Source of the DNA: Macrotis lagotis
Taxonomy: Eukaryota; Chordata; Mammalia; Peramelemorphia; Peramelidae
Length of the DNA: 64,000 nt
Reading direction: 5' to 3'
NCBI RefSeq assembly: GCF_037893015.1
Contig: NC_133666.1
Span: forward strand, 161,807,051 to 161,871,050
This document shows, piece after piece, positions 1 through 12,404 of the stretch (the first letter of the stretch is position 1; the number at the start of each line of letters is the position of its first letter). Under the pieces are notes generated by a model, which saw nothing but the letters and a program-made list of their open reading frames with translations, did not search any database and was not told the DNA's origin. The translations under genes were made by a program, and so were the position numbers.

Positions 1-2190
1 CCTTATAAATGCAAAAATCTTAAATAAAATCTTAACAAAAGAATTGCAAGTTATCACTAGGGTAATACATTATGATCAAGTAGGATTTATTCCCAGGGAT
101 TCAGGGTTGGTTCAATATTAGGAAAACTGTTAGTATAATTAATTTTATCAATAACAAACCTATCAGAAATCATATGATTATATCAATAGATGCTGAAAAA
201 AACTTTTGACAAAATACAGCATCCATTCCTAATAAAAACACTAGAGAGTGTAGGAATAAATGGATTGTTCCTTAGAACAATTAGCAGTTTTATATCTGAA
301 ACCATCAACAAGCATTATATTCAAAGGGGAGAGACTAGAGGCATTCCCAGTAAGATCAGGGGTGAAACAAGAATGCCCATTATCACCACTACTTTTCAAT
401 ATTGTATTAGAAATGTTAGCCTAAGCAGTAAGAGAAGTAAAAGAAATTGAAAGAATTAGAATTGTGAAGGAAGAGACAAAATTCTTACTCTTTGCAGATG
501 ACATGAGAATATACCTAGAGAATCCCCAAAAAATCATCTAAAAAACTATCAGAAATAATTAGTAACTTTAGCAAATTCACAGGATATAAAATAAACCCTT
601 ATAAATCTACAACATTTCTATATATGACTAGCAAGATATAGCAGAAAGAGCTAGAAAGAGAAATCCCATTGAAAATAACCTCAGACAATATAAAATACCT
701 GGGAGTCTATCTGCCAAGGCAGACTCAAAAAGTTTTTGAAATCAATTACAAAACACTTCTCACACAAATAAAATCAGATTTAAATAACTGGGCAAACATC
801 TATTCCTCATGGATAAGCTGAGGTAATATAATAAAAAAATAAAAATTCCACAAAAACTAAATTACCTGTTTAGTGCCCTAACAATCAACATTCCAAAAAC
901 TTTCTTTAAAGAGTTAGAAAAAGTTGCAAGTAAATTCATAAGGAGAAATAAAAAAGTCCAGAATTACTAGGATTCAATGAAAAAAAGTACAAAAGAAGGT
1001 GGCTTAGCCCTACCAGATCTAAAATTATATTATAAACATCAGTCATCAAAACTGCCTGGTATTGGCTAAGAAATAGAATGGTAGATCTGTGGAATAGATT
1101 AGGGGCAATAGGAGGAAATAATTATAGTTAATGTGCTGTTTGATAAACCCAAAGAATCCAACTATTGGGATAAAACTCTCTCTTCGATAAAAACTGATGG
1201 GAAAATTGGAAGTTACTATGAAAGAAACTTAGATTAGACCAACACCTCACAGCCTATACCAAGATAAGATCAAAATGGATACAGAATCTAGACATAAAAA
1301 ACAATATTATAAGCAAACTTGAAGATCAAGGAGCAGTTTATCTGTCAGATATATGGAAAAGGAAGTAGTTTATGACCAAGGAAGAGATGGAGAACATCAT
1401 TAAAAACAAACTAGATAATTTTGATTGCATTAAATTAAAAAGCTTTTTGCACAGACAAAAACTCTGTAACCAAGATCAAAAGAAATGTAGTAAATTGGGG
1501 AACATTTTTTACAACTATTATTTCTGACAAAGGACTCATTTCTAAAATATATAGCTGAATCAATTTAAAAAAAACCCAATCCATTCCCCAAATGTTCAAA
1601 GGATATGCAGAATCAATTTACAGATGAGGAAATCAAAGCAATCCATAGCCGTATGAAAAATTGTTCTAAATCACTACTTACTAGAGAAATGCAAGTTAAA
1701 GCATCTCTGAGATAACACCTCTCAGACAGGCCAATATGACCAGAAAGGAAAATGATCAATGTTGGAAGGGATGTGGGAAATCTGGGACACTAATGCATTG
1801 TTGGTGGGGCTGTGAACTCATCCAACCTTTCTGGAGAGTAATTTGGAATTATGCCCAAAGGGCAACAAAAATGTGCATGCCCTTTGATCCAGCAATACCA
1901 CTACTGGGTCTATACCCTGAAGAGATGATGAAAAAAGGTAAAAACATCACTTGCACAAAAATATTCATAGTGGCCCTGTTTGTGGTGGTAAAGAATTGGA
2001 AGTTAAATAAATGTCCTTCAATTGGGGAATGGCTTAACAAAGTGTGGTAAATGTATGTCATTGAACATTATTGTTCTATTAGAAACCAGGAGGGATGGGA
2101 ATTTGGGGAAGCCTGGAGGGATTTGCATGAACTGATGCTGAGCGAGATGTGCAGAACCAGAAAAACATTGTACATCCTAACAGAAATGTT
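1..2190 (+). mobile_element. L1 LINE, 3' half (ORF2 RT to C-terminus), degenerate
   Basis: This is the 3' part of a LINE-1, cut off by the window start. Residues around [21 protein letters not shown] (190-270) are the reverse-transcriptase palm region, and LLFADDM-like sequence follows near 485-505. The Cys-rich C-terminal motif C-x3-C-x7-H-x4-C (CWKGCGKSGTLMHCWWGC) is complete at 1,760-1,813. ORF2 is broken by many stops and frameshifts, so the copy is dead. Similarity to the other L1s in the window ends near 2,190, before their 3' UTR, so the 3' end is truncated or replaced. It shares sequence differences with the copy at 10,105-12,010 (for example the segment read as CSKDMQNQFTDEE), which suggests one subfamily. 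Confidence 0.93.
1736..2050 (+). pseudogene. L1 ORF2 C-terminal Cys-rich domain remnant
   Basis: A 104-codon open stretch within the L1 begins MTRKENDQCWKGCGKSG and carries all four metal-ligand-like residues of the L1 ORF2 C-terminal motif (C-x3-C-x7-H-x4-C). The domain is known to be needed for L1 ribonucleoprotein function. The two longer L1 copies in this window have lost one or more of these residues. It is a fragment of a dead ORF2 and not a host gene. Confidence 0.85.
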
Positions 2191-2199
2191 GTTGAATTT

Positions 2200-2940
2200 G
2201 TGGCAGAATAAGAACACACAAGAGAGACTGGGATAGATGGATCGCAGGTAGGGTTATTGGAGGAATTTCAGTTTTCTCCTGTTATAGAACTTCTTCCCTC
2301 CAATTACTATGAATTCATTTTAGAGATATACACTGTTTTATCTGATAATGTATTGTGCCCTTCCTCCTAAGAAGAATGTAATTTACGTAAGTACAGAACA
2401 GTCTTGTATGTTTTCATCTCCTGTGCTTATAGTACGCACCTCATAGTAACTGTTAACTGCCAATTTGCTGACTGATATCAATAAGATTATAGAGTCTCTG
2501 GAGTATTGGCTATAACTTATTATTCAGACTTCCATAAAGAACAGGATTTTGCTCCTCATTATCATGCTAGGATTCTTATGTTGCAGAAAGGTCATGGATT
2601 ACATGGGGCAACAAGACATTTTGAAAAATTTATTTTTAGTTATGTACAACACTACTTGATATCCCTTCTTTCTACCATTCCCCACTCCACTTTTTCTTGA
2701 GTAAAGGCTTTTGTCACTTTCTTTCCTTGACTTTTAACACATCTTTATTCCTTCTCATACAAAATAATTTTTACCACCTTGTTCCATCAAAACCTATAGG
2801 CTTTACTCTCTTTTTTGAGTTTCCTCAGATCACCCAAATTAAAATAGGATAGAGGCTTGCATAATACGCAGATAATGCATTTCAAACAATGATTTAGAAA
2901 TGAGAGGATTAAAATAAAAGATCCTTTTCTTTCATTCAAA
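2200..2940. other. Unassigned AT-rich sequence
   Basis: No coding homology or repeat family was recognised between the L1 end and the EFR3A retrocopy. Short open frames here show no motif. Confidence 0.4.
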
Positions 2941-3379
2941 TTTATTCAATTTATCCTAATTGTATTTTCTTTTAGAAAACCTATACAAATAAATCTTTTT
3001 CCTTCCCTGAATCTGTATGCCTTATCTACAATGATACCATATGATGCATTATTGTGAATATCATGCATCATTTCCCGGTTTATACTGAGGCCCTCAAGGA
3101 TTGGGGAATTTTCAGCCAGGCAGGCCCAGTCATCTCTTCTAAAGTGAAGGATAAAGTGCTGTGTTGTGCATCCACTCAATGCCCTACTTGTTTACCATCA
3201 TTCAGTGAGTGATAGACTCATCAAAGTCAAAGTAGTCTTTGTTTTAGAAAATGTGCTTCTCCTTAATTTCTGAGTAAGAAGCTATGGGCAACTTCACCCC
3301 TATTCAAAGAGTTATTTGTAAGTCTAAGCTACATATCTGAGTATTTTTGTAGTTTGCCACCTTATTGCAGAACTTATTT
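2940..3379 (-). other. Unassigned tail adjoining the EFR3A retrocopy
   Basis: On the minus strand this continues past the point where EFR3A homology ends. It holds a 77-codon open frame (2,946-3,179) that matches nothing I know. It may be an alternative 3' end of the source transcript, diverged EFR3A sequence or older flanking DNA. No poly(A) signal placement decides this. Confidence 0.35.
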
Positions 3380-4862
3380 TTCTCTCTTTTTATCTTAAGA
3401 TCACCTACATCTGGTATGATTTTGATTCCTCAAAACTTTGCCTGATTGTCATGTTGAGCTATTAGATTATGCAATATTTCCAGAACCATCTGTCTCAGTT
3501 CATATTCTTCCATGAGAGATGGTGACAGAAAAGGATCATGAGATGCAGCAGGTAGTGCAATTATAAGGGTATTAGCTTTCTATCCAGATGTTAGTATGAG
3601 TAAGGATCTCAGCAACATTTTCTGAAGTCTGGTTCCCAATTTCCCTAGTTGACTGGTATCCAAAGTATGTTTGGTAATTTCAAAAATAGATACTTTTCCC
3701 ATAATGATCTCTAATCACTTATAGTCTGATAAATTACTTTCAATAAACCCAATTGTTTGAATAATAGCATTCTAAACAATCTTATCATCATTATCTTTGG
3801 TGCTTGAACTTATGCTGACAGTGACCAAAGAGCTCCATTTTTCACCAGCTTCAAATTCAACAGTGAAAGTAAATGCTTCAATAAGGTGTTAAGTACTTAC
3901 AGTACAGTGGGGGTCTATAGAATTTTTAGCAGCAATAGCAACTGCTTCTAATAGAACCTGGATAATTTCTGGTCAAACACGTGGAGAATCTTCTCTCCCA
4001 ATCATTAAGCTATCCTAGGGTCTCTTGGATCACACAGTGAGAAAACTGCCTGAATAGAATACATAATAATTTTAAAGCATTATAATCTCAGAGGTATGAT
4101 TATCTGAATGTGCAAAAAGTGGTTAAATAGCATTAGTCATATTTCCATATGTGTTAAGCCCAATGGTTCTCTGAAACAGTTTTTAGCCAACACAGCAGAG
4201 TTTTCTTCTTTGTTATCTTCTGAAGGAGAGGAAGGAGGGCCTATTCCACTGCCAACATCATCTGTTTTTTGCATGTTAAATAACAGAGTTGGAGCAATTT
4301 TGTCCAAATGCACTGGTTCCCATTTAGTTGCCCTCAACCTATTAAGTGTTTTGTGAATGACACCCTGAATTCCTCAGATCCCAGCTATGCGGATTCCATA
4401 TTTCTGGATCACCATGACAGCAATGACAGATGACACTAAACTGAGAAACAAACTCATAACATGGGTGATAGGAGAGTGTGCCTTCTTCAATATTTGCAAA
4501 GTTTCCAAAAGAATTAGTTCCAAGAACTTGTAGTTTTGGTTCTCCTAACTTCAGCTGCAATTATATACAGAAAGCTTTTTACAAATGACTTGATGCTTTA
4601 AGAATGGCAAGCCATTAACAACTGGGTCCAACACCTCCGTAGCAATTAAAATATACCTAGACCTGTGCCTGACAGCATCTCTGCTGAGTCTGTCAGTCAG
4701 GGAAGGACCAATTCTATATAGTTTCTCTGGGGCAGATATAGCAGAAAAAGTCAATTTCTCCATATCAGCTTTAACGAGACCATCTTTTGGATCTTCAGGG
4801 AATATGTTATCTGCTAGATGTTTGTAATGAGGAAGCAAAGCAGCACAGCATCATCAACCTGG
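3380..4862 (-). pseudogene. EFR3A: EFR3A processed pseudogene (5' two thirds)
   Basis: Minus-strand reading gives, in order and without introns, segments that match the EFR3A protein, a plasma-membrane scaffold for the PI4KA complex. They include DNIFPEDPKDGLVKADMEKL (4,730-4,820), GEPKLQVLGTNSF and NFANIEE (4,470-4,540), LLFNMQK and GIGPPSSPS (4,230-4,290), IIQVLLEAVAIAAK (3,930-3,985), KDNDDKIV-like sequence near 3,785 and DLKIKREK near 3,395. Residues such as GPPSSPS favour EFR3A over its paralogue EFR3B. The frame shifts several times and stops interrupt it, so it is not translated as a whole. Homology begins at the Cys-rich N-terminus near 4,855. It stops near codon 500 of about 820, just after DLKIKREK. 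No poly(A) tail or target duplication was found. Confidence 0.9.
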
Positions 4863-5007
4863 ACCAGAGATGCTGGTCCCAGGACATGCTCCCCTTCTGA
4901 GGATTCAATGAGAATCGTTGAGCCGAATGTCAGAGGAGGACACCATGATTACTGACCTGGGATAGTTAATGCCAGGACCCGGGGGACCTGGACAGGTGCC
5001 ACATTAT

Positions 5008-5012
5008 TTTTA

Positions 5013-5044
<32 letters not shown>

Positions 5045-5045
5045 C
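5008..5045. repeat. (TG)n then TA-rich microsatellite
   Basis: A run of TG dinucleotides is followed by a short TA/ATG tract. Confidence 0.95.
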
Positions 5046-5064
5046 ATGTATGTATGAATTTTTG

Positions 5065-5212
5065 TTGTTTTTTTTTTCAAGGCAAAAAGGGGGTTAAGTG
5101 ACTTGCCCAAGATTACACAGCTAAGCAATTATTATGAGTCTGGGATGGGATTTGAACTCAGGTCCTCCTGACTCCAGGGCCTATCCACTGTGCCACTTAG
5201 TTTCTCCCCCCA
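5065..5212 (-). mobile_element. Marsupial tRNA-derived SINE
   Basis: Read on the plus strand it is poly-T, then GGGGTTAAGTGACTTGCCCA and TTTGAACTCAGGTCCTCCTG, ending GTGCCACTTAG, the reverse complement of the SINE head. It is diverged and has a C-rich right edge. Confidence 0.88.
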
Positions 5213-5699
5213 TCTCTCCCCTACCCTCCCACTTCCCCCCCCACCCCCTGCACAGAGCTCATTTTAACATTTTATTTGATGTTACAATTTTGGTACTTAT
5301 TACTATGGGATAAGGAATTTCTATGCTCTTTGGCTGTTGGAACTGTGGAGGAAAATAAATGTATAGATGCTATTATTTGTGGTTTGGAAAAGTACAGTCT
5401 CTCCCCCCCTTCCCCCCCTCATAACTTTGGTTTCTACTGTGAAAGAAAACCAGTTACAAGAATCTAGAGGTGCTGGGAAGGAGTCATTGTTGGTATACTG
5501 TGAGGCAAATGATTACAATAGACTTAAGTGGGGAAGTTTTAAAGCATAATATTAGAGTCAGTAATTTTATTAAGGTAGGATTTGCTTCAACTGAGAAGAG
5601 CAAGGGTGGGTGGACTTTTGAGAAAGACTGAGAAAGTTAGAAAGTTCAGCAGGAGTGATCTTACAGCATTTACCTTTGTTGTCTTGTGATGTCTGTGCA

Positions 5700-5702
<3 letters not shown>

Positions 5703-5752
<50 letters not shown>
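5703..5752. repeat. (GT)n microsatellite
   Basis: Pure GT repeat of about 25 units. Confidence 0.97.
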
Positions 5753-5754
<2 letters not shown>

Positions 5755-5759
5755 CTAAC

Positions 5760-5945
5760 TGGTGTTCCAAAAAATATCAGGGCAGCTGTTAGTTATTAAA
5801 ATTTAAAATTAAACTTTGGAAATATCCTGTATATTTACTGTGTGTGCTTATAATTTAAATTTATATATACAATATGTATATGTAAATATATTGTATTTAC
5901 AAGGTGTTTCAAAAGTCCTAGTGTACTTTTAAGCTATTAAAGATT
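5760..5945. mobile_element. Possible mariner-type MITE remnants
   Basis: GGTGTTCCAAAA near 5,761 and AGGTGTTTCAAAAGTCCTAG near 5,902 resemble mariner-type terminal inverted repeats that begin with a GGTGTCCCAAAAGT-like motif. Each is followed by an AT-rich partly self-complementary stretch. Both pieces are diverged and no TA target duplication is clear. Confidence 0.38.
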
Positions 5946-5976
5946 AAAATTTCATTAATAATATCATATATATACA

Positions 5977-6004
5977 TTTTCCATATATATGTATATATGG
6001 AAAA
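5977..6004. repeat. Perfect 13-bp inverted repeat
   Basis: TTTTCCATATATA and its exact complement are separated by TG. Confidence 0.9.
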
Positions 6005-6046
6005 TTTTTTGTGAACTTGTATCACAGTCATTATATTGTAGAACTA

Positions 6047-6095
6047 ACTCTAAATTCAGTGTTGGTACCAAGATTGGTAACACTGAATTTAGAGT
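6047..6095. repeat. Strong hairpin (17-bp perfect stem plus 5-bp inner stem)
   Basis: ACTCTAAATTCAGTGTT at 6,047-6,063 pairs exactly with 6,079-6,095. After a 3-base bulge (GGT), ACCAA pairs with TTGGT around a 2-base loop. It is not dinucleotide-rich, unlike other palindromes nearby. Confidence 0.9.
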
Positions 6096-6099
6096 AATG

Positions 6100-8130
6100 A
6101 TGAGCCACAAGACCAATGAAATTGATATGGGTTTTTAGAAAAGATTTGTGCTTCTGGGGGTAAGCAAAATAATTTTATGATCATTTCCCTGAAAAAAAAA
6201 AGTAGCCTTTAACTTTAACCAATGATTTAAAAAAATTTTTATGGGGAAGATTTTGAATTGATCCAAAGTTTTATACAACTCCATCATCAGCAAGCTTTCT
6301 ACTCTACATCAATGACAGGTTCTAATGAAGAGAAAATATGAACTCAAAAAAGGATGAAAATGTCAAGAACATAACTCTTCAATTGTGGAATGCTGCACAG
6401 GAAAGGAAAATGTTATTTATTGGGCCCAACATACAATCAGTTTATGTCCTAACCTCTCCTGATCATTCCATTCTAGAGTCCAATTCAAGTTTGTGGCCTC
6501 TGTGGTTTATGGTCCCTCTAGAGAAAGTTTTCTTCACATATTTATATACACTACAATACCTCTTCTTTTTGATAGGTAGTTCTCATGAGAGCCAAGAATT
6601 TTGCATGTGAAATGTGTGTGGCTTGAATGGAAACTATTCATTGGATTTGAGCAATAGTAAGCAGCATTCTATCTGGGCAGAATCTTTCCGAAGGAACAGT
6701 CTGACTTTCCATTTTATTTGGAGAAGGGGAAAAGAGAAGGTGGCTAGACATGCATCTTGTCATTTCACATTTCAGAGTATCCTCTATTATTAGTACCAGT
6801 GCTACTCCCATGAGGTACATTTCTAATAGACTGAAGCTCTGAAATTATAGTACATTATCAGCTAGTTATCTCTATCTTATATAGGTACAAAAGAATAAAG
6901 GATAAAAAAGGGAATATTGATTATTTCTCCAATACCATCAGCTTCCCCCATTCTGATTATTTTAAGAGATATATTAATGTCTTTGCCAACATTTCTTCTG
7001 TAAATAATTTATGGTAGGAGAAAAATATCATAATAGTTTCATTTCCATAGTTTTAAAAAGGCAAATGCTGCTACTGTTAAAAGGAATCTATCTTATCAAC
7101 ATAATTACTTAGTCTCCATTAATGAGAAATATTATATACAATATATGTAATATTATATACATCAACCAAAGAAAATATCTATCTCCACAATACTATGTGA
7201 AGTACTTTGCTATTCCTTTCCCATTCGGTAACTCTATAACATGTCAATACCTTACTTTTCATGGGCAGATATGGACATATAAACCTTGCAAATTCTCAAA
7301 AATCATTTAACAAACTTTCCTAAGTGCCACCACACTTTAAGCAGACTCATATAAAAGGAGAGATGGTGATTTTGCCAGTCTTAGGATCCAGAAGTCTTGG
7401 GTGCAATACCTACCTCTGTTTATTATGGATCATGGTCAGGTCACTGAAATACTTGGTCTCCTAGGAAACTCTTTTAGACTAAGATTAAATAATAAAAAAG
7501 TTTTTGATTTTTTCAATGTGTGTTTATAGAATTTCCATATTTTTAGCTCAATATACTTAGAAAATCACAGATTTGCATATATATGTGTGTACATACAAGT
7601 TGATATAGGTGCCACATAGATATACAAGCATATATATAATCTATGATCTGATTGGTTGGATGTGTATACATATGATAAAAATCAGATTATAAATCTAGAT
7701 GCATAAATGTATATGTGAAATATGAACTGACATCCCAATTCTGGACTTTGTGACCTTAGACCTATATGAAACTCAGTTTTCTCTATTTTAAAAATGGGGA
7801 AATTGAGGGAGATTGCAACTCTAAATTTTTAGGCTTCTAAACCTGTAGCTTCATAGAATTGTAATCCTATTAATATACACACATGCATATCTATGTTTTC
7901 ATAGAATTTTGACCTTTAAGTAAACATTGATAAAACTAATTTAATTTTTAAGTTTGGTTCATATATATTCAGTTATAATTTTGATACATCCCAGATATCC
8001 TAGCTAGGGTTCACACAATGTATTATTAGCACAAATATTTTCTAAGTGAATTCAGTGATCTCCTCTATTTTCATATTTTCAGTCTATAAACTGTCACCAT
8101 TTCAGACAATTCTCCAAGTTTGAGTCCTAG
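6100..8130. other. Unassigned intergenic sequence
   Basis: AT-rich with short open frames of no recognised family (for example 6,338-6,610). Around 7,370-7,460 and 7,725-7,830 there is faint MIR-like wording (TCACTGAAATAC, ACTCAGTTTTCTC), too weak to call. Confidence 0.4.
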
Positions 8131-8264
8131 GCTGCATCTCATACATAAATGTCATATTTCCTGTGAGGACTAGGTGTTTTTTGGTCACCCACTCCCCCTC
8201 CTCCCACATCTCTAAGCTTGAATCTAGCTTGCTGAATTTGAATAGTCTCTATTTAAGATAACTC

Positions 8265-8440
8265 TTTTTTTCTTTATATTTTCTTTCTTTCTTTTTCCAA
8301 CCACATGAATGGTAGTTTTCCATAATCATTTTTGGCAAGGTTTTTAGTTTCTCACTTTTCTTGCTTCCTATTTCCCCTGACAGAAAGTAATCTGATATAT
8401 AGGCTAATACATGTATAAACAAAACATAGTTCTTTTAGTG
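8265..8440 (-). mobile_element. L1 3' UTR fragment
   Basis: CAACCACATGAATGGTAGTTTTCC followed by AGTAATCTGATATATAGGCT and a TACATGTATAAA segment resembles the reverse complement of a marsupial L1 3' UTR. Short and diverged. Confidence 0.5.
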
Positions 8441-9496
8441 AAGGACTAAAATTTATCTCAATGTGTATCTATCTATCTACTGATGCTACTCTACATGAGT
8501 TGAAAAATCTATTATTACTTAAAAATATAACAACAGAACCTGTATTAGCACCAGTTCTTTTTTTTATTTTTACAATAGTTGAATGATGGACATTTTCTCT
8601 TTATCTAATTAAGGAAGTTGTGGGAATGGAGATCAACTCAGTTGTATAATTTCCAATACTGGACCAGATTGACAGTATAGAAAAAAATAGCAACATTCCA
8701 TAGATACTGAAGAAAACATCACCCTATTAGTATGGGTTATATATTCTAGATGCAGAACAAAATGCCAGAGATATCTTTTTAAAAAATACAAAATATTTAT
8801 TAAATCTTGGTGTCACACAAGCTTGACATTTTAAAATGCAAGATCCTCAAAGAGGAACCAGTTTGGATGAAAACTCAGGGGTCAGACTGCCAGAGCAATA
8901 AGAGTATTGTTGATAATTCATGTGATGCTAATGTGTTACCTCATAAATATAAGGACAGGGAAGAGAGTGACTGAAGGTTAAATGAAGGAAATGGTTAAAA
9001 AAGAATATAATGTCCCAGCTGTTACCCAGGTCAGTAAGAAGTGTAAATCACATTTGGAATGATATTCTGGGGTTCCAGGCAAGTTGAGGGACACCTTGGA
9101 ATATTCTCAGAATCATAATTGCCTAGTTTGCCTCTGTTGAGCCAAATGTCTAATTCATTTTCATGAGAATTTAATAGCCTAATTCAGTTAAAAATATGCA
9201 TTGAGAGATTACTATGTGCAAAGGAGTGTTCTGCTATCTTTTCATAGTCTTATTCAAAGGAAATGAAATGTAGTTAACAAAATAGAACATCTCTGAATCC
9301 TGTTTAAAAGGCACAAAGAGTTTTCCTTGTATTATAATATTTAGAATTTTTAAATGAACATTTGGGTATTGTTAGGTAAGCCTAAAGATAATAGAATAAG
9401 TATGAATCTACTTAGCAATAATTACAATTACTCACAATAGCATATGTTTTAGTTTAGTTATATTGCTGATTTCTACATTTTATATATATATACATA

Positions 9497-9533
<37 letters not shown>

Positions 9534-10090
9534 CTTGTTACTGTGAATTTCTTTATAATAGTTGATCCACTTACATTCTGAAGTGGAAATGAAATGTCAG
9601 CATAACTTCATTTTGCAGGAAAGAAATGTGTGCTTATTATATTGCATTAGACAGGTTAATATGTTTTCATATTTCATAACAAGAAAGATTATTAGCTTTG
9701 AGAAATTAATGCATGCAGAGCAATATCTTCCAAACCAGTTGTTACTACTAGATAAAGGCTGATTCCATAATTGCTAAAGGAATATAGGGTCAGGGGTTAT
9801 TACTAAAGCAAAGTGATTAGCTGCAGGATGATCAGACCTATAATATTTCAATACTAAAATAGCTATATTCAGCTCTCCTATTTTAATTAGCTATTAAAGA
9901 TTCACTCTAGGTGGTTTTGAAAGAATTTTCTTATCAATATTGTTATTTTAGAAATGATTTATAGTATCATTATAGTTTCTATTTCTGCTTCTCATCAAAA
10001 GTCTATCAGTTTTCAATTACAAGCTTTTCTGAACTGAAATTTTTTCTTCCTAACTCAAGGGTATATATATTTTCTACTTTTCAATTTTTT
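8440..10090. other. Unassigned intergenic sequence with an AT microsatellite
   Basis: No repeat family recognised apart from a (TA)n tract at about 9,480-9,532. The 66-codon frame at 9,562-9,762 has no recognisable motif. Confidence 0.4.
9480..9532. repeat. (TA)n microsatellite with TACATATATG interruptions
   Basis: Almost pure alternating TA; can form cruciform or slipped structures. Confidence 0.95.
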
Positions 10091-10104
10091 TCCTTTGTAA
10101 ATTT

Positions 10105-12010
10105 TTTTATGTTTTTTAAATTTTATTTATTTCTTTTGAATTTTACCATTTCCCCCCTAAGTTGAATGTGATGAAAGAGAAAACATATCCTTAAGGGAAA
10201 AAAAAGTATAAGAGATAGCAAAATTACCTAATAAGATAATTTTTTTTTTAAATTAAAGGTATAGATTTTGGTCTTTGTTCAAACTCCCCTTTTCTTTCTT
10301 TGGATACAGATGGTATTCTTCATTGCAGGTATTCCAAAATTGTGCCTGATTGTTATACTGATGGAATGAACAAGTCCATCTAGGTTAATCATCACCCCCA
10401 TGTTGCTGTTATGGTGTACAATGTTCTTCTGGTTCTGCTCATCTCATTCAGCATCAGTTCATGCAAATCCTTCCAGGCTTCCCCAAATTTCCATCCCTCC
10501 TGGTTTCTAATAGAACAATAGTTTTCCATCACATACATATACCACAGTTTAAGCCATTCCCCAATTGAAGGACATTCACTTAATTTCTAATTCTTTGCCA
10601 TCACAAACAGGGCTGCTATGAATATTTTTGTACAAGTGATGTTTTTACCCTTTTTCTTAATGTATTCAGCATATAGACCCAGAAGTGGTATTGCTGGATC
10701 AAAGGGTATGCACATTTTTGTTGCCCTTTGGGTGTAATTCCAAATTGCTCTCCAGAAAGGTTGAATGAGTTCACAGCTCCACTAACAATATATTAGTGTT
10801 CCAGATTTCCCACATCCCTTCCAACATTGATCATTGTCCTTTCTGGTCATATTGACCAGTCTGAGAGGTGTGAGGTGGTACCTCAGAGAAGCTTTAATTT
10901 GCATTTCTCTAGTAAATAGTAATTTAGAACAATTTTTCATATGGCTATGGATTGCTTTGATTTACTCATCTGTAAATTGATTCTGCATATCCTTTGAACA
11001 TTTGGGGAATGGATTGTTTTTTTAAAAAATGGACTCAATTTTCTGTATATTTTAGAAATGAGTCCTTTGTCAGAAATAATAGTTGTAAAAAATGTTTCCC
11101 AATTTACTACATTTCTTTTCACCTTGGTTATAGAGGTTTTGTCTGTGCAAAAAGCTTTTTAATTTAATGTAATCAAAATTATCTAGTTTGTTTTTAATGA
11201 TGTTCTCCATCTCTTCCTTGGTCATAAACTGCTTCCTTTTCCATATATCTGACAGATAAACTGCTCCTTGATCTTCAAGTTTGCTTATAATATTGCCTTT
11301 TATATCTAGATCCTGTATCTATTTTGTTCTTATCTTGGTATAGGCTGTGAGATGTTGGTCTAATCTAAGTTTCTTCCATAGTGACTTTCAATTTTCCCAT
11401 CAGTTTTTATCACAGAGAGAGTTTTATCCCAATAGTTGGACTCTTTGGGTTTATCAAACAGCAGATTACTATAATCATTTCCTCCTATTGCCCCTAATTT
11501 ATTCCACTGATCCACCACTCTATTTCTTAGCCAATACCAGGCAGTTTTGATGACTGATGCTTTCTTTTGTACTTTTTTCCATTAAATCCCTAGAAATTCT
11601 GGACTTTTTATTTCTCCTTATGAATTTACTTATAATTTTTTCTAACTCACTTAAAGTAATTTTTTTGGAATTTTAATTGGCGGGGCACTAAATAAGTAGT
11701 TTAATTTTGGTAGAATTGTCATTTTTATTATATTAGCTTGGCCTATGCATGAGCAATTGATATTTGCCCAGTTATTTAAATCTGATTTTTTGTGAGAAAT
11801 ATTTTGTAATTGTTTTCAAAACATTTCTGAGTCTGCCTTGGCAGGTAGACTCCCAAGTATTTTATATTGTCTGATGTTACTTTGAATGGGATTTGTCTTT
11901 TTTGCTCTTTCTGCTGCATCCTGTTAGTCATATATAGAAATGTTGAGGATTTATGAGGCTTTATTTTATATCCTTTGACTTTGCTAAAGTTATTTTTCAA
12001 TTTTTTTGAA
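10105..12010 (-). mobile_element. L1 LINE, 5'-truncated 3' part
   Basis: The reverse complement runs from the ORF2 thumb region through the Cys-rich C-terminus into a 3' UTR of the type also seen at 23,577-23,990. The frame at 10,937-11,122 (KRNVVNWETFFTTIISDKG) and that at 11,776-12,000 (DNIKYLGVYLPRQTQ) are ORF2 pieces. Many stops interrupt it. Its wording SPNVQRICRINLQM is shared with the L1 at the left edge, which lies in the opposite orientation. Confidence 0.93.
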
Positions 12011-12229
12011 TCTTGGCAATTGCCGTTTTGAAATGCATTTAATTATTAGGTCAGGTAATTGGATTTCTCTATTATACTTACTTTAAGAGTACGTCTAGAT
12101 TCCTTAATATTTCAGTATTAATTTTCTTGAGGAACTTTATATATCATGTAAGGATTCTTGGCTATGAGATCTGTGAGTTTACACATACATATGTGTGTAT
12201 GCCTGTGTATATATGTGTTTAGAGACAGT

Positions 12230-12400
12230 TAGCTAGAAAATTATATCAATATAATTTGTTTCCTTTGTAATCTTGCATATTCTAAACATTTAAAATCATT
12301 AGTTGAATCTCCTCTATGAAGAGGGTCTACAGGTTTCACTAAATGTCTAAAAGGGGTCCACGATACCAAAAAAATGGCTAAGAATCCTTGATTTAGTTCA
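12230..12400 (-). mobile_element. Old DNA-transposon-like repeat (non-autonomous)
   Basis: The reverse complement reads GGATTCTTAGCCATTTTTTT, then GTGGACCCC and GAAACCTGTAGACCC, a wording of a widespread mammalian non-autonomous repeat that I would place near hAT MER5-like families. A second copy in the opposite orientation is at 34,145-34,285. Confidence 0.42.
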
Positions 12401-12404
12401 TATT

